Assembly (NCBI GenBank): GCA_017615495.1
Contig: JAGAAA010000066.1
Span: 1-28,774, forward strand
DNA from: Clostridia bacterium
GTDB lineage: Bacteria; Bacillota; Clostridia; Christensenellales; CAG-1252
Reading direction: 5' to 3'
Length of the DNA: 28,774 bases
Shown: piece after piece, positions 6,300-14,266 of the stretch
How the letters are laid out: each line of letters opens with the position of its first letter
Numbering within the stretch: position 1 is the first letter of the stretch
The notes under the pieces: generated by a model
What the model saw: only the letters and a program-made list of their open reading frames with translations
Database searches by the model: none
Told to the model about the DNA's origin: nothing
Translations under genes and position numbers: made by a program

Positions 6300-7529
6300 T
6301 CAGCGCCTTTTGAGCTTGCGCATAAAGGGCGGGAGATCATTGTCCGAAAGCGGGATTCTGCCGCCGAAATCATCCTGCGGTTGTTGGGGCGCCGGTTCCT
6401 CCGAAAGAGGACGACGTTCCGGCATGGGCGGGAGATCCGCCGCGGGAGAAATATGATCCCTAAGCGGGACGGTCATCGTGGGAGCGGACGGCCTTTGTTG
6501 CTGTACGAAACGCGGCAAAACGGGATCGGACCCGTGCTTGAAACCGGTTGCGATGATGGTGACGGAAACTTTGCCGCCAAGTTCCTGACTCATATCCGCG
6601 CCGAAGATCAAGGTCGCGTCGGGGTTCAACACCTGCGCGACAAGAGAGCCCGCCTCGTTGATCTCGGTCAAACTCAAATCCATACCGCCGGTGATGAAAA
6701 GGATGGCGGCGCTCGCTTCGCGGATGTTGGTATCCAGCAAACGGTTATTGACCGCCTGACGGACGGCTTCCACGGTGCGGTTTTCCCCTTCAGCTTCGCC
6801 AATGCCGATGTGGGCAAAGCCCTTCTCTTTCAAAACGGTTTTTACGTCCGCGAAGTCACGGTTGATGATGGAGTTTTTGACGATCAAGCCGGCGATGCCC
6901 TGAATGCCTTGACGGAGCACGTCATCCGCAAAGGAGAAAGCTTGCGAAAAACTGGTGCCCTTGGGAAGCACTTCGAGAAGCTTTTCGTTGGGGATAACGA
7001 GGAGAGTATCGACGTACTGCCTGAGCTCGTTGATACCGGACATTGCTTGCGACATTCTGCGCTCCCCTTCAAACTTAAAGGGAGTGGTGACGACGGCGAT
7101 GGTCAAAATGCCGAGGTCGTGCGCGATGCTTGCGATGACGGGTGCGGCGCCCGTGCCTGTGCCACCACCCATGCCTGCGGTGATGAAGAGGAGGTCAACG
7201 CCCTGCAAAAGCTCTTTGATGACCTCTTTCGTTTCCTCCGCGGCCTTTTTGCCGATGTTGGGGTTGGAACCTGCGCCCAAGCCTCTCGTAAGCGCGGCGC
7301 CAAGAACGACCTTCTTCTTTGCTTCGCAGTAGATAAGGTCCTGCTTGTCGGTGTTTGCCGCCACGAATTCGGCGCTGTCGATGCCGGAGCGGATCATACG
7401 GTTGACGGCGTTGTTGCCCGCGCCGCCCACGCCGATCACGAGGATCTTACACACGCGTTCGGTAAGTTCCTCTTGTTGCGGTGCGGATTCGACGTCAAGT
7501 TCGTCAATCTGTCCCAAGAATTCTTCCAT
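6300..7529 (-). CDS. ftsZ: Cell division protein FtsZ
   Basis: Tubulin-like GTPase that forms the division ring; 409 residues. The nucleotide-binding G-G-A-G-N-N is at 35-40 and the tubulin signature G-M-G-G-G-T-G-T-G-A-A-P at 119-130. The catalytic T7 loop N-R-D-F-A-D is at 223-228; the usual residue at its second position is Val or Leu, here Arg. After about residue 335 comes a proline-rich linker, and the protein ends in D-L-P-P-F-M-R-K-L-K-R-R, the conserved tail that binds FtsA. Start: ATG at 7529 with TAGGAGG at 5 bases. It lies 9 bases behind ftsA and shares its promoter. Confidence 0.98.
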   Translation of the reverse strand: MEEFLGQIDELDVESAPQQEELTERVCKILVIGVGGAGNNAVNRMIRSGIDSAEFVAANTDKQDLIYCEAKKKVVLGAALTRGLGAGSNPNIGKKAAEETKEVIKELLQGVDLLFITAGMGGGTGTGAAPVIASIAHDLGILTIAVVTTPFKFEGERRMSQAMSGINELRQYVDTLLVIPNEKLLEVLPKGTSFSQAFSFADDVLRQGIQGIAGLIVKNSIINRDFADVKTVLKEKGFAHIGIGEAEGENRTVEAVRQAVNNRLLDTNIREASAAILFITGGMDLSLTEINEAGSLVAQVLNPDATLIFGADMSQELGGKVSVTIIATGFKHGSDPVLPRFVQQQRPSAPTMTVPLRDHISPAADLPPMPERRPLSEEPAPQQPQDDFGGRIPLSDNDLPPFMRKLKRR

Positions 7530-7538
7530 ATAAACCTC

Positions 7539-8690
7539 CTAGAGTCGGAAAAACTTTTTGAGAAAACCGAATTTCTCCTGTTTTTCCATGCTAATTGCTT
7601 TTTTTAACAATCCGACCATCGTCGAATAACAAGGCTTATCGTAATTGGGCATCGAAGGTTGCACCACCTCCACTTCCCTGCGGAAGCACTTGGCAACGTA
7701 CTCGCGCGAGAAACGAATGTCGGAGAACCCTCCGCCCGTCAAAAAGATAGGCTGTTGCGGCGTTGTGTCAAAGCGGAAAGCGTTGATCGCCTTTTGAATG
7801 TAATTTGCCACGCAGGAAATGCACTCCTGCGCGATCTTGTTGATCTGCTCGATCGGATAAGTGTACGTTTTGGCGTCGTACTTGAGGGTGTATTCGCCCT
7901 CCCCTTTATAGGCGAGGTTGATCTTGGACGCAATGGCTGCCGCTACGTTGAACGGAATGTTCATCGTAGAGGAAATGCCGAGGGCGACCATACTGCCGCC
8001 GAGTGAAAAATCCTTAAGCTCAAGCAACGCGTCCCCGCCAACGTACAACACAGACGTGGAAAGATAGCCGATATCCGCCAAAATCACGCCGTTGTCCCTT
8101 TCCTCCTTAGAGAACAAGGAAAGCGCGGCGGCATACTCGGACTGAATGAATTCCACCGATTTGACGCCGTAACGCAAAAGCCCTTGGCGAATGTGCGAAA
8201 TGACGTCCGTCTTGGCGCCGACGTAGGAATATTGCGTTTTTAAAACGGAAGTTTCCTTGCCCACGGGCGAGACCACGCGGTCGCCTCTGTCGTTTATATA
8301 ATAAACGGGTTCCGCATGTATCCTCGTATAGGGCGAACCGATAAAAGGGTCGTTGCCCTCGACCAATTCGTCGATATCGGCGGAAGTCAAACGCCTCTTT
8401 TTGGGGAAAGACAGCTTTTCGTAAACGGTGCGGACCACCGCAAACTGCGAAGGGATGCCCACGTAAACGCTTTTGATCCTGCCCGAAGTGCGCTCGATCT
8501 TGTCGATCAATTTGACCATCGAGGGAATAAGTTCCTCAGGGGCGACCCAACTGCCGTCCATATAGCCGCCGTACTCGATCTCGTACGAATTTTTGATCGC
8601 AAAATTGTCATCGGAAAGACATTCCGCATTATAAGCGCAGATGCTCTTCGATCCAATATCGATTACGACCATGTCGGACAGCTTGGACAT
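7539..8690 (-). CDS. ftsA: Cell division protein FtsA
   Basis: Actin-like protein of 383 residues that anchors FtsZ to the membrane. The phosphate-1 motif V-I-D-I-G-S-K-S is near residue 9, and the FtsA-specific SHS2/1C domain follows (V-Y-V-G-I-P-S-Q-F about 75-83). L-A-D-I-G-Y-L-S-T-S near 205 is phosphate-2, and F-L-T-G-G-G-F-S-D near 318 is the adenosine site. The last ten residues F-G-F-L-K-K-F-F-R-L make a short amphipathic helix, the usual membrane anchor. It is somewhat shorter than E. coli FtsA (420). The ATG at 8690 follows GGGGGAG. A perfect sigma-A promoter lies immediately upstream, giving a leader of only about 14 bases. Confidence 0.93.
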   Translation of the reverse strand: MSKLSDMVVIDIGSKSICAYNAECLSDDNFAIKNSYEIEYGGYMDGSWVAPEELIPSMVKLIDKIERTSGRIKSVYVGIPSQFAVVRTVYEKLSFPKKRRLTSADIDELVEGNDPFIGSPYTRIHAEPVYYINDRGDRVVSPVGKETSVLKTQYSYVGAKTDVISHIRQGLLRYGVKSVEFIQSEYAAALSLFSKEERDNGVILADIGYLSTSVLYVGGDALLELKDFSLGGSMVALGISSTMNIPFNVAAAIASKINLAYKGEGEYTLKYDAKTYTYPIEQINKIAQECISCVANYIQKAINAFRFDTTPQQPIFLTGGGFSDIRFSREYVAKCFRREVEVVQPSMPNYDKPCYSTMVGLLKKAISMEKQEKFGFLKKFFRL

Positions 8691-8710
8691 AACTCCCCCT
8701 ATACTAAATT

Positions 8711-8739
8711 ATTATAAAATAAATATTTACTACTGTCAA
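8711..8739 (-). promoter_or_regulatory. Consensus sigma-A promoter for ftsA-ftsZ
   Basis: Minus-strand TTGACA (8739-8734), 17 bases, TATAAT (8716-8711): a perfect match to the housekeeping consensus. Transcription would begin near 8704, leaving about 14 bases before the ftsA ATG. Confidence 0.92.
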
Positions 8740-8781
8740 TAGCGAAAATGCGGTAATTTCGGAAAAATGCGAAAAAATTCC

Positions 8782-9585
8782 TTAATCGACGGTCTCTTTC
8801 CAGAGATAGGCGTTTACGTCTTTGTCAAAACAAATGTAGCCCTTGGTATAATCGACGTTGACGTCCTTGGAAGAATAATAAATCAAACAATAGTACAATT
8901 GATCGTACACGCTGGAAGACAAGGACTTGTCCAAAACGAGCGAAACGCCCTTGTTGGTTTTGATATAAACGACGATGTCGCCTGTGGTGTCAAAAGAGAT
9001 TTCCTTAAAGAAAGTAAAGAAGCGCCTACCCGAAAGCTCGTAATCGGAAGCGAGCGCCGCGATATCAGACAATACCTCGCCGCAAGAAAGGTCGGAGAAA
9101 GTGATCTGCGAGCCGATGGCGGCAAACGCGCCGTCATCCGGCATAACAAAGGTAAGGCCTTTTACCACCGTAGCGTTGCTGACCGTGTTGTCCGAAGCGT
9201 CAACGACGTTTAAGACCTTCATCGAAGAATCGATCAAGGCGTAGGAACCCGCGTCCGCAGACATAACGAGCATGATGCCGGTACGAATGGTCGTAGAGAT
9301 CACCACTTTACTGGGGAACACACGGCGAATGCCCTTAACTTCCACGTAAGGGTTCTCGCGCTCGATGGAGGTTTTGATCTTTTCTTTGTTGAGTGAAATA
9401 ATGCTGCGCCCTCTTTCGATGCCGCTGGATTCGATGATACGGTCGGCATTCAGCAAATTGGAGGAATACTCGCTTTCAACGGAAACGTCACGCACGACGA
9501 AAACGGTGCAAGCCAAAAGAACGATCGTGATCACGATCAAGATCAATGCGATAAAAATGCCTATGACTACTTTTGACCTGTTCAT
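8782..9585 (-). CDS. ftsQ: Cell division protein FtsQ/DivIB
   Basis: Bitopic division protein of 267 residues that links FtsL/FtsB-type proteins to the septal synthase. A short basic N-terminus is followed by one membrane segment (about 8-30), then a POTRA domain (about 33-103: V-R-D-V-S-V-E-S, I-I-S-L-N-K-E-K-I-K, I-R-R-V-F-P-S-K-V-V-I) and a beta domain to the end. Fold pattern and locus support the call; the sequence itself is fast evolving. Its ATG overlaps the murA stop (ATGA, 9585-9582), so translation is coupled. The 91 bases after it hold the strong ftsA promoter. Confidence 0.88.
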   Translation of the reverse strand: MNRSKVVIGIFIALILIVITIVLLACTVFVVRDVSVESEYSSNLLNADRIIESSGIERGRSIISLNKEKIKTSIERENPYVEVKGIRRVFPSKVVISTTIRTGIMLVMSADAGSYALIDSSMKVLNVVDASDNTVSNATVVKGLTFVMPDDGAFAAIGSQITFSDLSCGEVLSDIAALASDYELSGRRFFTFFKEISFDTTGDIVVYIKTNKGVSLVLDKSLSSSVYDQLYYCLIYYSSKDVNVDYTKGYICFDKDVNAYLWKETVD

Positions 9586-10835
9586 CCTAACCTTTTTACG
9601 TCAGCGCCAAGGGCGCAAAACGTCTTTTCTATCGATTCGTAACCGCGGTCGATATAGCGCGCGCCGTCGATGGTGGTGTACCCTTCCGCCTTTGCTCCCG
9701 CGATCACAAGCGCGGCGCCGCCCCTGAGATCCCCCGCGGAAACGGAAGCGCCTTCCAAGCCTTTTACGCCGCGAACGACCGCCGTCCTATCCTTGACCGT
9801 GATCGAAGCGCCCATCTTAGTAAGCTCCCGCACGATGCGAAAACGCGTTTCGAAGATGTTTTCCACGATCACGCTCGTGCCTTCCGCCACCGACATCATC
9901 ACCATCGCTTGGGATTGGAGATCGGTAGGAAAGCCGGGATACGGTTGCGTTTCAAGCTTGTCGAAATGATGCGGCCTGCCGTGGCAGCTCAGTGTTATTT
10001 TATCACTTCGCACGTCCAGAAAGCAAGCGCTTTTGTTTATTTTGAAAAGCAACGGTTCGAGATGCTCCGGAACTACGTTTGTTATACAAACGTCGCCGCC
10101 GCAAGTTGCCCCCGCGATCAAGAGGGTGCCCGCGACGATGCGGTCGGGAATGGGGGTATACTTGCATCCGTGCAAACTTGCCCGCCCTTCCACCACGATC
10201 TTGCCGCTTCCCGCCCCGCCGACCTTGCCGCCCATCGCGTTGATGAAGTTTTGCAAGTCGGTTATTTCAGGCTCTTTCGCCGCGTTGGAAATGCGCGTCG
10301 TGCCTTCGGCGAGGGCTGCCGCCATCATCAGGTTTTCCGTCGCGCCCACGCTTGGGAAATCGAGCGCAACGTCCGCGCCCCGGAGCCTCGTTCCGTCGCA
10401 AAAAATGTTTCCGTGGCTTTCCTCAATGGCTACGCCCATCTCCCGCAAACCCTTCAAATGGATGTCAAGCGGTCTTACGCCGATATCACACCCACCAGGG
10501 TACGCAACGACGGCGCGACGCATCCTGCCGAGCAACGGACCGAGCAAAAAGAAGGACGACCTGAGTTCCTTTGCAAGATCGGTGGGGACGCTGTAACTTG
10601 TTAGGTCGTCGCTTCTTACCGTCAGGACATCCTCTTCCCTTTTGCAATTCGTACCGAGCCCCTGCATAATGCGCAGCATGTTCGAGATATCCGCCAGCGC
10701 CGGTACGTCGCATATTTCGCAAGGGTCTTTTGTTAAAAGGGACGCCGCGAGGATGGGCAAGACGGCGTTTTTTGCCGCTTTGATCCTAATTTCACCGCAA
10801 AGAGGTCTGCCGCCTTTGATCAACAATCTGCTCAT
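9582..10835 (-). CDS. murA: UDP-N-acetylglucosamine 1-carboxyvinyltransferase MurA
   Basis: Enolpyruvyl transferase of the first committed step of peptidoglycan synthesis: PEP is joined to UDP-GlcNAc. From the chosen ATG the protein has 417 residues, with Lys22-Asn23 (A-A-K-N-A) at the same numbers as E. coli MurA. The catalytic loop P-G-G-C-D-I-G-x-R-P-x-D-x-H carries Cys116, equivalent to Cys115, so the enzyme should be fosfomycin-sensitive in principle. Other family blocks are F-P-S-V-G-A-T-E-N and Y-P-G-F-P-T-D-L-Q-S-Q. The ATG at 10835 has GGAG six bases upstream. A TTG at 10847 is in frame but would swallow that site. It starts 23 bases behind ftsW. Confidence 0.96.
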   Translation of the reverse strand: MSRLLIKGGRPLCGEIRIKAAKNAVLPILAASLLTKDPCEICDVPALADISNMLRIMQGLGTNCKREEDVLTVRSDDLTSYSVPTDLAKELRSSFFLLGPLLGRMRRAVVAYPGGCDIGVRPLDIHLKGLREMGVAIEESHGNIFCDGTRLRGADVALDFPSVGATENLMMAAALAEGTTRISNAAKEPEITDLQNFINAMGGKVGGAGSGKIVVEGRASLHGCKYTPIPDRIVAGTLLIAGATCGGDVCITNVVPEHLEPLLFKINKSACFLDVRSDKITLSCHGRPHHFDKLETQPYPGFPTDLQSQAMVMMSVAEGTSVIVENIFETRFRIVRELTKMGASITVKDRTAVVRGVKGLEGASVSAGDLRGGAALVIAGAKAEGYTTIDGARYIDRGYESIEKTFCALGADVKRLG

Positions 10836-10858
10836 GGCTTTCTCCAAGAAAAAAGATA

Positions 10859-12022
10859 CTATATCTTATGGTCGCCGGCAAAGGGCGTGCTACTATGGCG
10901 GTTGACGGCAAGAAGCACCCCTACCGCGCTTAAAAAACTGACGAGCGAGCTTCCTCCCGCGCTTACGAACGGAAGAGGTAACCCCGTGGGTGGGATGCAC
11001 CCCGTAACGACGGCGAGGTTGACCGCCGTTTGAATGGCGACGAGGGAGGTAATGCCTGCGGCAAGCAACGATTCAAAACGGGTTTTTGCTTTTGCCGCCG
11101 TGACGAAGCCGAAATAGATCAACGCAATGAACAACGAAATGGTCGCCACCGCCCCGACCAGACCAAGCTCCTCCCCGATGATTGAAAAGATAAAGTCGGA
11201 TTCCGCAAAAGGTAAAAACAAATATTTTTGTCTGCTTTCAAACAATCCCACCCCGAAAAACCCTCCTCTGCACAAGGCGTAATAGGATTGGATCAGTTGA
11301 TACCCTTCCGCCTTCGGCGACGCCCACGGGTCCAAAAATGCCATCAGGCGCTTCAATCGATACGGCTCGAAGACGATCAATGCGGGAATAAGAAGGAGCG
11401 CCGGCACAAGCAAAATCAGGAGTTTTTTGAGCGGTATCCCCCCGACGAGCAGCATAAAGAGCATAACCGAGAAAACACACATCGTAATGCTCATATTGGG
11501 CTCGAGCATGATAAGAATGCACATCGCCACCCCGGAAAGAAGCACGGCGACAACGTTTTTAAACCCGCTCAACCCCTTTTCGGAAAGATAGGAAGCGGCA
11601 AAGATCACGTAACCGAATTTTGCCACTTCGGAGGGCTGCATCGTTACAAACCCGAAGTCGATCCACCGCCGCGCACCGTAGCTGACCACCCCGACGCCGG
11701 GCAAAAATATCACACCGAGCAAAGCGAAAGAAATCGCCAAAATAACGTAGCGAAACTTTTTGAGGACGACGGGGTCCACTCGGGAAACGCCAAACATCGC
11801 CGCCAGCCCGACGAAAAGAGCTATCGCCTGCTTTTTTACATAGTAAAAGGCGTCGCCGAAGTTTTTCTCAGCGGCGTACGAACTTGCGCTGTAGATCATA
11901 ACCAGCCCGAGGGCTGAAAGCGCCGTTGCAAGCGCCGCAAGCGCTATATTCCGTCTTTTGCATTCCGGAAAAAGAAAGGAAGTTTTTTCTCCCGATCTTC
12001 CGTTAGGGACGGCGGGAAGCAT
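10859..12022 (-). CDS. ftsW: SEDS peptidoglycan polymerase FtsW/SpoVE
   Basis: Multi-pass SEDS glycosyltransferase that polymerises lipid II at the septum together with its class B partner (SpoVD here). About ten hydrophobic segments are present. Family blocks are G-L-V-M-I-Y-S-A-S-S, G-A-R-R-W-I-D-F-G-F-V-T-M-Q-P-S-E, L-E-P-N-M-S, F-A-E-S-D-F-I-F-S-I-I-G-E-E-L-G and, near the end, T-G-L-P-L-P-F-V-S-A-G-G-S-S. I chose the ATG at 12022 (387 residues, a normal length), which overlaps the end of murD by 20 bases. The frame stays open further upstream, but that part only shadows murD. An ATG at 12046 is an alternative; neither has a good ribosome binding site. FtsW and SpoVE cannot be told apart from sequence alone. 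Confidence 0.92.
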   Translation of the reverse strand: MLPAVPNGRSGEKTSFLFPECKRRNIALAALATALSALGLVMIYSASSYAAEKNFGDAFYYVKKQAIALFVGLAAMFGVSRVDPVVLKKFRYVILAISFALLGVIFLPGVGVVSYGARRWIDFGFVTMQPSEVAKFGYVIFAASYLSEKGLSGFKNVVAVLLSGVAMCILIMLEPNMSITMCVFSVMLFMLLVGGIPLKKLLILLVPALLLIPALIVFEPYRLKRLMAFLDPWASPKAEGYQLIQSYYALCRGGFFGVGLFESRQKYLFLPFAESDFIFSIIGEELGLVGAVATISLFIALIYFGFVTAAKAKTRFESLLAAGITSLVAIQTAVNLAVVTGCIPPTGLPLPFVSAGGSSLVSFLSAVGVLLAVNRHSSTPFAGDHKI

Positions 12023-13262
12023 TTGCGTAGCGCGCAACGATCTCATCAAAGCATTTACCTCTCTCTTCATAATTTGCGTACCGATCATAAGACGCCGACG
12101 CGGGCGAAAACAACAAAACTTCCGTCGGATGACGGCAAAAATCTTCCACGCAGGACTCGAGCGTTGCCATAACGCGACATTTTTCGCGAAAGGCGTCCCC
12201 TGCCGCCAAATAGAGTTGCTTGGCGTTGTCACCCGAAAGATAAACGCAGACGACGTTCTCCCTCAGCGCGGAAAACAAGCGGGAATAATCCTCCCCTTTG
12301 TCACTGCCGCCGAGGATCAAAGCAAGGGGGTTTGAAAAGCGCCCTGCGGCAAATACCGTCGCGTCAACGTTGGTGCCCTTGCTGTCGTTGTAGACTTCCG
12401 CCCCGCAAAGTTTTCCGACGTATTGACAGCGATACGGTGGAACGTTAACCTTGTCGTACGAAGTTAAAAAACTCTTTTTCACCCCGCAAAAGCAAGATGC
12501 CGCCGCAAAAGCGCATAGGTAATCCGCATCGTACGCCGCGCCGCGGGAGGGGGACGGAATGACGAACTTTTTGCCGTGACAGTAAATAGTTTGACGGCAA
12601 AGATAGTAGTCCGCCGCAGGATCGAGAACAGAATAGGTGACCGTGCCTGAAACGGAACTTTCCGCCGGATCGTCACGGTTGATCACTTTGATCTCGGCTT
12701 TTTCCAAAAGAGAAAGCTTGATGCTCTGATAGCGTTCGCGGGTCAAATGCCTGTCGAGGTGATCTTCTCCGACGTTGGTCAACGCCGCTACCATCGGTTT
12801 GAAAATCTGGCTTTGTTCGATTTGAAAACTGCTTGCTTCCAAAACGACAAAGTCCTTTTTGCCTATCTTCCCCACTTCAGCGATCCACGGTTCGCCGACG
12901 TTGCCCACCAAATGCGACCGCCCCACTGAGGACAAAAGTTTATGTAAGATGGTGCAAGCGGTGGTTTTGCCGTTGGTGCCGCTGACGGCAAACACCCGCT
13001 TTGACTGGCAACGCATATACGCGAGGTCGATTTCGGACAGCACGGGTACCCCGCTTGCTTTTAGCGCCAATACGGCGGGATGGGTGAGAGGCACGCCGGG
13101 GCTGACGACGGCGTAATCGTAGTTTTTGCAGATCAGATCGGATAGCTTCTCGCTGGCGAAGGCGTCGTCAAAGACTTCCGCAGTCACGCCACTTTCTTTC
13201 AAATAAGAGCAAACCGCTTTGCCCGTTTTTCCCATTCCCAAAACCATAACCTTTTTATCCAT
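12003..13262 (-). CDS. murD: UDP-N-acetylmuramoyl-L-alanine--D-glutamate ligase MurD
   Basis: Cytoplasmic ATP-dependent ligase that adds D-glutamate to UDP-MurNAc-L-Ala; 419 residues. An N-terminal Rossmann-like domain starts with V-L-G-M-G-K-T-G; the ATP loop G-T-N-G-K-T-T is at 95-101. E-A-S-S-F-Q and N-V-G-E-D-H-L-D-R-H follow. In the C-terminal domain N-D-S-K-G-T-N and S-P-A-S-A-S-Y-D-R-Y-A-N-Y-E-E-R-G-K are the MurD-specific blocks that separate it from MurC/E/F. Start: ATG at 13262, overlapping the mraY stop by 8 bases; its 3' end overlaps ftsW. Murein ligases MurC and MurF are not in this window. Confidence 0.97.
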   Translation of the reverse strand: MDKKVMVLGMGKTGKAVCSYLKESGVTAEVFDDAFASEKLSDLICKNYDYAVVSPGVPLTHPAVLALKASGVPVLSEIDLAYMRCQSKRVFAVSGTNGKTTACTILHKLLSSVGRSHLVGNVGEPWIAEVGKIGKKDFVVLEASSFQIEQSQIFKPMVAALTNVGEDHLDRHLTRERYQSIKLSLLEKAEIKVINRDDPAESSVSGTVTYSVLDPAADYYLCRQTIYCHGKKFVIPSPSRGAAYDADYLCAFAAASCFCGVKKSFLTSYDKVNVPPYRCQYVGKLCGAEVYNDSKGTNVDATVFAAGRFSNPLALILGGSDKGEDYSRLFSALRENVVCVYLSGDNAKQLYLAAGDAFREKCRVMATLESCVEDFCRHPTEVLLFSPASASYDRYANYEERGKCFDEIVARYANASRRP

Positions 13263-14259
13263 ACTGCCCCACTATCACCGAAAGGATCGCCACCACCCCC
13301 ATCACCGCGGAAAGGACGGAATACAAGGCGCAGATCTTTGCTTCCCCCCACCCCTTCTTTTCAAGATGATGGTGGAAAGGCGCCATCAAAAACACCCTTT
13401 TTCCATGCGTGACTTTGAAGTAGCAAACTTGCACGATTATTGATATGCCGGAGAGGACGAACATTATGCCCACGACAGGCACCAAAAAGGGTTGCTTGGA
13501 AAACAGCGCGATCGCCGCCAAGGCGCCGCCCAGCCCCAACGAGCCGGTATCTCCCATAAAGATAGCCGCTTTGTTGGCGTTGAAGAGGTAAAAGGCAAGC
13601 AATCCGCCGATCAGCGCCGCGCAAAAAGTGAGGAGCGAGGGCGCGACCGCGTTTTTTACGACGCAAAGGGACAACACGACGGCAAAGGTAAAAAGATAAG
13701 AAAGCGAGCACCCCGTGGCCAAGCCGTCCAGCCCGTCGGTCAGGTTTACGCAATTTGACAAGGCAAGATAAATAAAACAAGCGAAGGGGACGTACCAAAC
13801 GCCGAAATCGACCGCCTTTCCGTAAAACGGAAAATATACCGCCGGACCGATCTCCTTCGAGCGATAAGCAAAAAGCGCGACGATGAGGGCGATGGCGGCT
13901 TGTCCGACGACTTTTTGATAAGGTCGGAGCCCCATATTGTCTTTGGTTTTGATCTTGATAAAGTCGTCCAAAAAGCCAAGCACGGCGTAGGAGAGCATCA
14001 CAAAACAAGCGATCAAACCCACCCCGATCTTTTCATGAAAACAAAAGGCCATCGTCGCAAACAGCGTCGAAAGCAAAAAGATAAACCCACCGAAAGTTGG
14101 CGTACCCGCCTTTGCCGCGTGCTGTTTTACGTAACACAAGATGGGTTGCCCCGCCTTCAAACGCTTTGCCAAACGCAAAACGCAAGGAGAAAGGAGCAAC
14201 GCCACAAAAAAGGACGATAGAAGAGCGCAAAGCGCTCGCACCAACCAACCGAGTTTCAA
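13255..14259 (-). CDS. mraY: Phospho-N-acetylmuramoyl-pentapeptide-transferase MraY
   Basis: Integral membrane enzyme that makes lipid I from UDP-MurNAc-pentapeptide and undecaprenyl phosphate; 334 residues with about ten membrane segments. Signatures in order: K-A-G-T-P-T-F-G-G (50-58), F-L-D-D-F-I-K (97-102, Asp98-Asp99), N-L-T-D-G-L-D-G-L-A (172-181), F-M-G-D-T-G-S-L-G-L-G-G (Asp237) and M-A-P-F-H-H-H-L-E (His296-298). All expected active-site residues are present. The start is TTG at 14259 with AGGTG just upstream. It follows murE by 7 bases, where clostridial clusters usually place murF between them. Confidence 0.97.
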   Translation of the reverse strand: MKLGWLVRALCALLSSFFVALLLSPCVLRLAKRLKAGQPILCYVKQHAAKAGTPTFGGFIFLLSTLFATMAFCFHEKIGVGLIACFVMLSYAVLGFLDDFIKIKTKDNMGLRPYQKVVGQAAIALIVALFAYRSKEIGPAVYFPFYGKAVDFGVWYVPFACFIYLALSNCVNLTDGLDGLATGCSLSYLFTFAVVLSLCVVKNAVAPSLLTFCAALIGGLLAFYLFNANKAAIFMGDTGSLGLGGALAAIALFSKQPFLVPVVGIMFVLSGISIIVQVCYFKVTHGKRVFLMAPFHHHLEKKGWGEAKICALYSVLSAVMGVVAILSVIVGQYG

Positions 14260-14266
14260 AAGACAC

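Noticed and set aside
6381..7607. Long plus-strand open frame (408 codons) across ftsZ
   Set aside because: It is antisense to a clearly functional ftsZ, has no recognisable domain, and its composition is that of a codon-bias shadow.
12023..12232. Upstream extension of ftsW by about 70 residues
   Set aside because: The extension lies wholly inside murD and reads as basic, non-membrane sequence unlike any FtsW N-terminus.
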